A stretch of 6,831 nucleotides of DNA, from the NCBI GenBank assembly GCA_944377765.1, contig CALWFX010000014.1:1-6831 (forward strand), given 5' to 3'. Below, one piece after another: positions 5,134-6,831 of the stretch (the first letter of the stretch is position 1; each line of letters opens with the position of its first letter). The position numbers and the translations under genes were made by a program. This stretch comes from an uncultured Clostridia bacterium (GTDB taxonomy: Bacteria; Bacillota; Clostridia; Christensenellales; UBA1242). Under the pieces are notes generated by a model, which had not been told where the DNA came from, searched no databases, and worked only from the letters and a program-made list of their open reading frames with translations.

Positions 5134-6267
5134 GAAATCTTTATATTTTGGAAAATCACTTTCAGTGAAACTTTCAGACAATTTTTCAAGCAAATCTCTT
5201 TGAACAGTGGAAAGTTTCTTTGGTGGTTCGCTTTTAAGTGTAACAAGCATATCACCATAGGCATCTTTATTTAAAACCTTAACACCTTTGCCTTTAATAC
5301 GCATTGTTGTCCCGCTTTGCGTTCCTTCCTTTATGTCAAGAGTGAATTTTCCTTTTGTTAAAGGTATTTCCACTTTTCCGCCAAGGAGAAGAGTTGTGAA
5401 AGGAAGATATAAATCAAACATAAGGTCAAAGCCATCACGCTTGAAAAGTTTGTGGTTTTGAACCTGAATTTTAATGTTTAAGTCCCCAGCAATACCTTTG
5501 CCACGAGGAGCATTTCCTTCTCCACGCATACGAACTGTTTGCCCATCATCAATGCCTGCTGGAATTTTCACAGTAATTTCCTTTTGAACTTTCTTATATC
5601 CCTTGCCACCACATGCTTCACATTTATCTCTAATTATCTTACCAGTTCCACCGCATTTAGGACAAGCCCCTTCTCTTATGGTTGTGCCAAACATGGTGTT
5701 TTGTTGAATACGAACTCTGCCAAGACCATTACAATCAGGACAAGTTGTGAACGCTGTTCCATTTTTTGCACCCGTTCCAGAGCAAGAAGAACAAGTTTCA
5801 ATCTTATTCACAAGTATGGTTTTTTCAACACCAAATATTGCTTCTTCAAAAGATAGTTTCATGGCAAGATTTATATCTTCGCCACGCTCGTTTACCCTTG
5901 TTCTTCTGCCATCTCCACCAAATGCAGAAAATATATCACTGAAAATATCAGAAAAGCCACTGCTAAAACCACCACTTGAAAATCCACCCGAGAAGCCATT
6001 GCCAAAGAAGTCAGAAAATCCGCTTCCACCTGCACCACTAAATTGTGGGCCATCAGCAGAGCCAAATTGGTCATAGTTTGCACGCTTTTTGTCATCGCCT
6101 AAAACTTCGTATGCTTCGTTTATTTCCTTAAATTTTTCTGCTGCCTCTGGGGTTTTGTTAAGGTCTGGATGGTATTTTTTGGCGAGCCTACGATATGCTG
6201 ACTTAATTTCGTCAGCACTCGCATCTTTATTAACACCTAAAACCTGATAATAATCTTTATTCGCCAT
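5116..6267 (-). CDS. dnaJ: Chaperone protein DnaJ (Hsp40, type I)
   Basis: DnaJ is the cytosolic co-chaperone that binds unfolded protein and stimulates the ATPase of DnaK. The 383-residue protein is a complete type I Hsp40. The J domain covers about 4-70 with the HPD motif at 33-35 (KYHPDLN). A Gly/Phe-rich linker covers about 72-120 with FSSGF-like repeats and two DIF motifs (DIFSDIF). Four CxxCxGxG zinc motifs are present: CSSCSGTG at 159-166, CPDCNGLG at 176-183, CPKCGGTG at 202-209 and CEACGGKG at 216-223. C-terminal substrate-binding beta domains follow to about 345. The ATG at 6267 gives the usual MANKDYYQVLGV start; its Shine-Dalgarno is weak (AGTGAG, about 6 bases away). No convincing promoter was found upstream, so it is probably made from the dnaK transcript across the structured gap. 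Its last codons form part of the terminator. Confidence 0.97.
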   Translation of the reverse strand: MANKDYYQVLGVNKDASADEIKSAYRRLAKKYHPDLNKTPEAAEKFKEINEAYEVLGDDKKRANYDQFGSADGPQFSGAGGSGFSDFFGNGFSGGFSSGGFSSGFSDIFSDIFSAFGGDGRRTRVNERGEDINLAMKLSFEEAIFGVEKTILVNKIETCSSCSGTGAKNGTAFTTCPDCNGLGRVRIQQNTMFGTTIREGACPKCGGTGKIIRDKCEACGGKGYKKVQKEITVKIPAGIDDGQTVRMRGEGNAPRGKGIAGDLNIKIQVQNHKLFKRDGFDLMFDLYLPFTTLLLGGKVEIPLTKGKFTLDIKEGTQSGTTMRIKGKGVKVLNKDAYGDMLVTLKSEPPKKLSTVQRDLLEKLSESFTESDFPKYKDFKKSNQ

Positions 6268-6369
6268 AATAATCTCACTTTAATTTATATTTATTTGCAT
6301 TTTGAATCATCTCTTAAATAATTTATCTAAAAAATATCTATAACTTAGAATACTTACTTAGCAATAGAG

Positions 6370-6422
6370 TAGCGACAAATCGCCAATGGAGTAAAACGAA
6401 ATGCGATTTCGTTTGGTCGCTA
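6370..6422. repeat. Palindromic element 1 in the dnaK-dnaJ gap
   Basis: An outer 7-bp inverted repeat TAGCGAC (6370-6376) / GTCGCTA (6416-6422) encloses a 9-bp perfect hairpin AAACGAAAT (6394-6402) / ATTTCGTTT (6406-6414) with a 3-base loop. CTTAGC at 6357-6362 can also pair with GCTAAG at 6419-6424, and GCGA/TCGC (6372-6383) offers another fold, so alternative structures exist. No T-tract follows on either strand, so it is not a simple terminator. It is richer in C and G than the DNA around it. It may be an mRNA processing or stability element, or a dispersed palindromic repeat. Confidence 0.6.
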
Positions 6423-6425
6423 AGA

Positions 6426-6493
6426 GGCGAAAACAAACATTAGACGACACTTTTCGAGTTTACTCGAAAATGAGCAAATGTGCAGTTTTCGCC
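6426..6493. repeat. Palindromic element 2 at the end of dnaK
   Basis: GGCGAAAAC (6426-6434) and GTTTTCGCC (6485-6493) form a 9-bp perfect inverted repeat 68 bp across. Its outer base is part of the dnaK TAG stop. Inside is an 8-bp hairpin, TTTTCGAG (6451-6458) / CTCGAAAA (6463-6470), with a 4-base loop. No T-tract follows. It lies 3 bp from element 1, and both share CGAAA/TTTCG words. Taken together they could shield the 3' end of dnaK mRNA and lower dnaJ output, or be a small mobile or REP-like element; the sequence alone does not decide. Confidence 0.6.
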
Positions 6494-6831
6494 TATTTAT
6501 CATCATCCACAACAACTTCTGGGTCTGAGCCATTATTGTTGTTATTGTCATTGTTTCCAGCATTTGCATTTGGGTTTGCAGATTGATACATCTTTGAAAC
6601 TATTCCATTTGAAGCATTTGTAAGTTCGTCAATTGCCTTTTTAACAACTTCAATATCTTCACTTGTGATGTCTTTCTTTGCTTTTTCAATGGCGTCAGTA
6701 AGTTTCTTTTTGTCATCTTCTGAAATCTTATCGCCACTTTCTTTTAAGAGTTTTTCAAGACCATAAATTAAGTTATCGCCTTGGTTTTGAGTTTCAACAA
6801 GTTCCTTTTTCTTTTTATCTTCTTCAGCATG
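6493..6831 (-). CDS. dnaK: Chaperone protein DnaK (Hsp70), C-terminal 112 residues, 5' end outside window
   Basis: The fragment begins in the helical lid of an Hsp70 (HAEEDKKKKELVETQNQGDN, matching the family's A-E-E-D-K-x-R-x-E-x-V-E-x-x-N) and continues through LIYGLEKLLKE, DDKKKLTDAIEKAKKDI and DDIEVVKKAIDEL-like helices. It ends at EVVVDDDK and a TAG, the acidic tail normal for DnaK. The lid closes over the substrate-binding domain in the ATP-driven folding cycle with DnaJ and GrpE. Between lid and tail lies a low-complexity Asn-rich linker (NPNANAGNNDNNNNNGSDP, roughly residues 86-104 of the fragment) where most DnaKs have a Gly/Ala/Gln-rich one. The ATPase domain and promoter, including any CIRCE site, are outside the window. 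dnaJ follows after 225 bp. Confidence 0.95.
   Translation of the reverse strand, partial: HAEEDKKKKELVETQNQGDNLIYGLEKLLKESGDKISEDDKKKLTDAIEKAKKDITSEDIEVVKKAIDELTNASNGIVSKMYQSANPNANAGNNDNNNNNGSDPEVVVDDDK

Noticed and set aside
5539..6076. Plus-strand frames of just over 100 codons within dnaJ
   Set aside because: They lie opposite conserved zinc-finger and Gly/Phe coding sequence of dnaJ and resemble no known family.
6275..6310. An 11-codon upstream reading frame ending just before dnaJ (MIQNANKYKLK)
   Set aside because: It has no Shine-Dalgarno at a usable distance and AT-rich DNA gives such frames by chance.
6357..6424. TTAGC and GCTAA half-sites resembling the CIRCE operator (HrcA site) between dnaK and dnaJ
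   Set aside because: CIRCE is TTAGCACTC-N9-GAGTGCTAA. Only five bases match on each side and they are about 57 bp apart.

Overview
The window is about 6.8 kb of AT-rich DNA. Every supported gene lies on the minus strand. The standard genetic code is used: tryptophans are TGG and no TGA is needed inside a gene. Shine-Dalgarno sites (AAGGAG, AGGTGG), promoters of the TTGACA/TATAAT type, and the gene order dnaK-dnaJ-rsmE-mtaB-rpsU all point to a low-GC Bacillota or a related Mycoplasmatota/Bacilli lineage. The genus cannot be named from the sequence. Most of the content is a conserved housekeeping block; the unusual material lies in the gaps and at the left end.

Reading in the direction of transcription (right to left), the window opens with the last 112 codons of dnaK (6493-6831), which end in an Asn-rich tail. 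A 225-bp gap full of palindromes follows, then a complete dnaJ (5116-6267). A strong terminator overlaps the end of dnaJ and has the stop codon in its loop. After a likely new promoter come rsmE (16S rRNA m3U1498 methyltransferase, 4307-5011) and mtaB (tRNA ms2t6A methylthiotransferase, 3058-4305), only one base apart. No terminator follows mtaB. Instead a textbook promoter (TTGACA-17-TATAAT) drives rpsU (ribosomal protein S21, 2796-2978, TTG start), which is closed by two tandem hairpin terminators.

The stretch 2428-2795 carries no intact gene. It holds the two terminators, a degenerate 36-38 bp tandem repeat, a short remnant of the 3' end of a second XRE-type regulator gene, a palindrome flanked by direct repeats, and a third hairpin. 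An intact 73-residue XRE/Cro-C1 regulator (2185-2406) follows. The left end is pcrA (UvrD/PcrA-type DNA helicase, 707 codons visible, running off the window). Its promoter is placed so that the predicted +1 is the A of the ATG, so this mRNA is a candidate leaderless transcript.

Together the genes cover protein folding (DnaK/DnaJ), rRNA and tRNA modification (RsmE, MtaB), the ribosome (S21) and DNA repair (PcrA). In Bacillus-type genomes prmA normally lies between dnaJ and rsmE, and yqeY follows rpsU. Neither is found here. No defence system, CRISPR array, transposase, tRNA or rRNA gene was seen.
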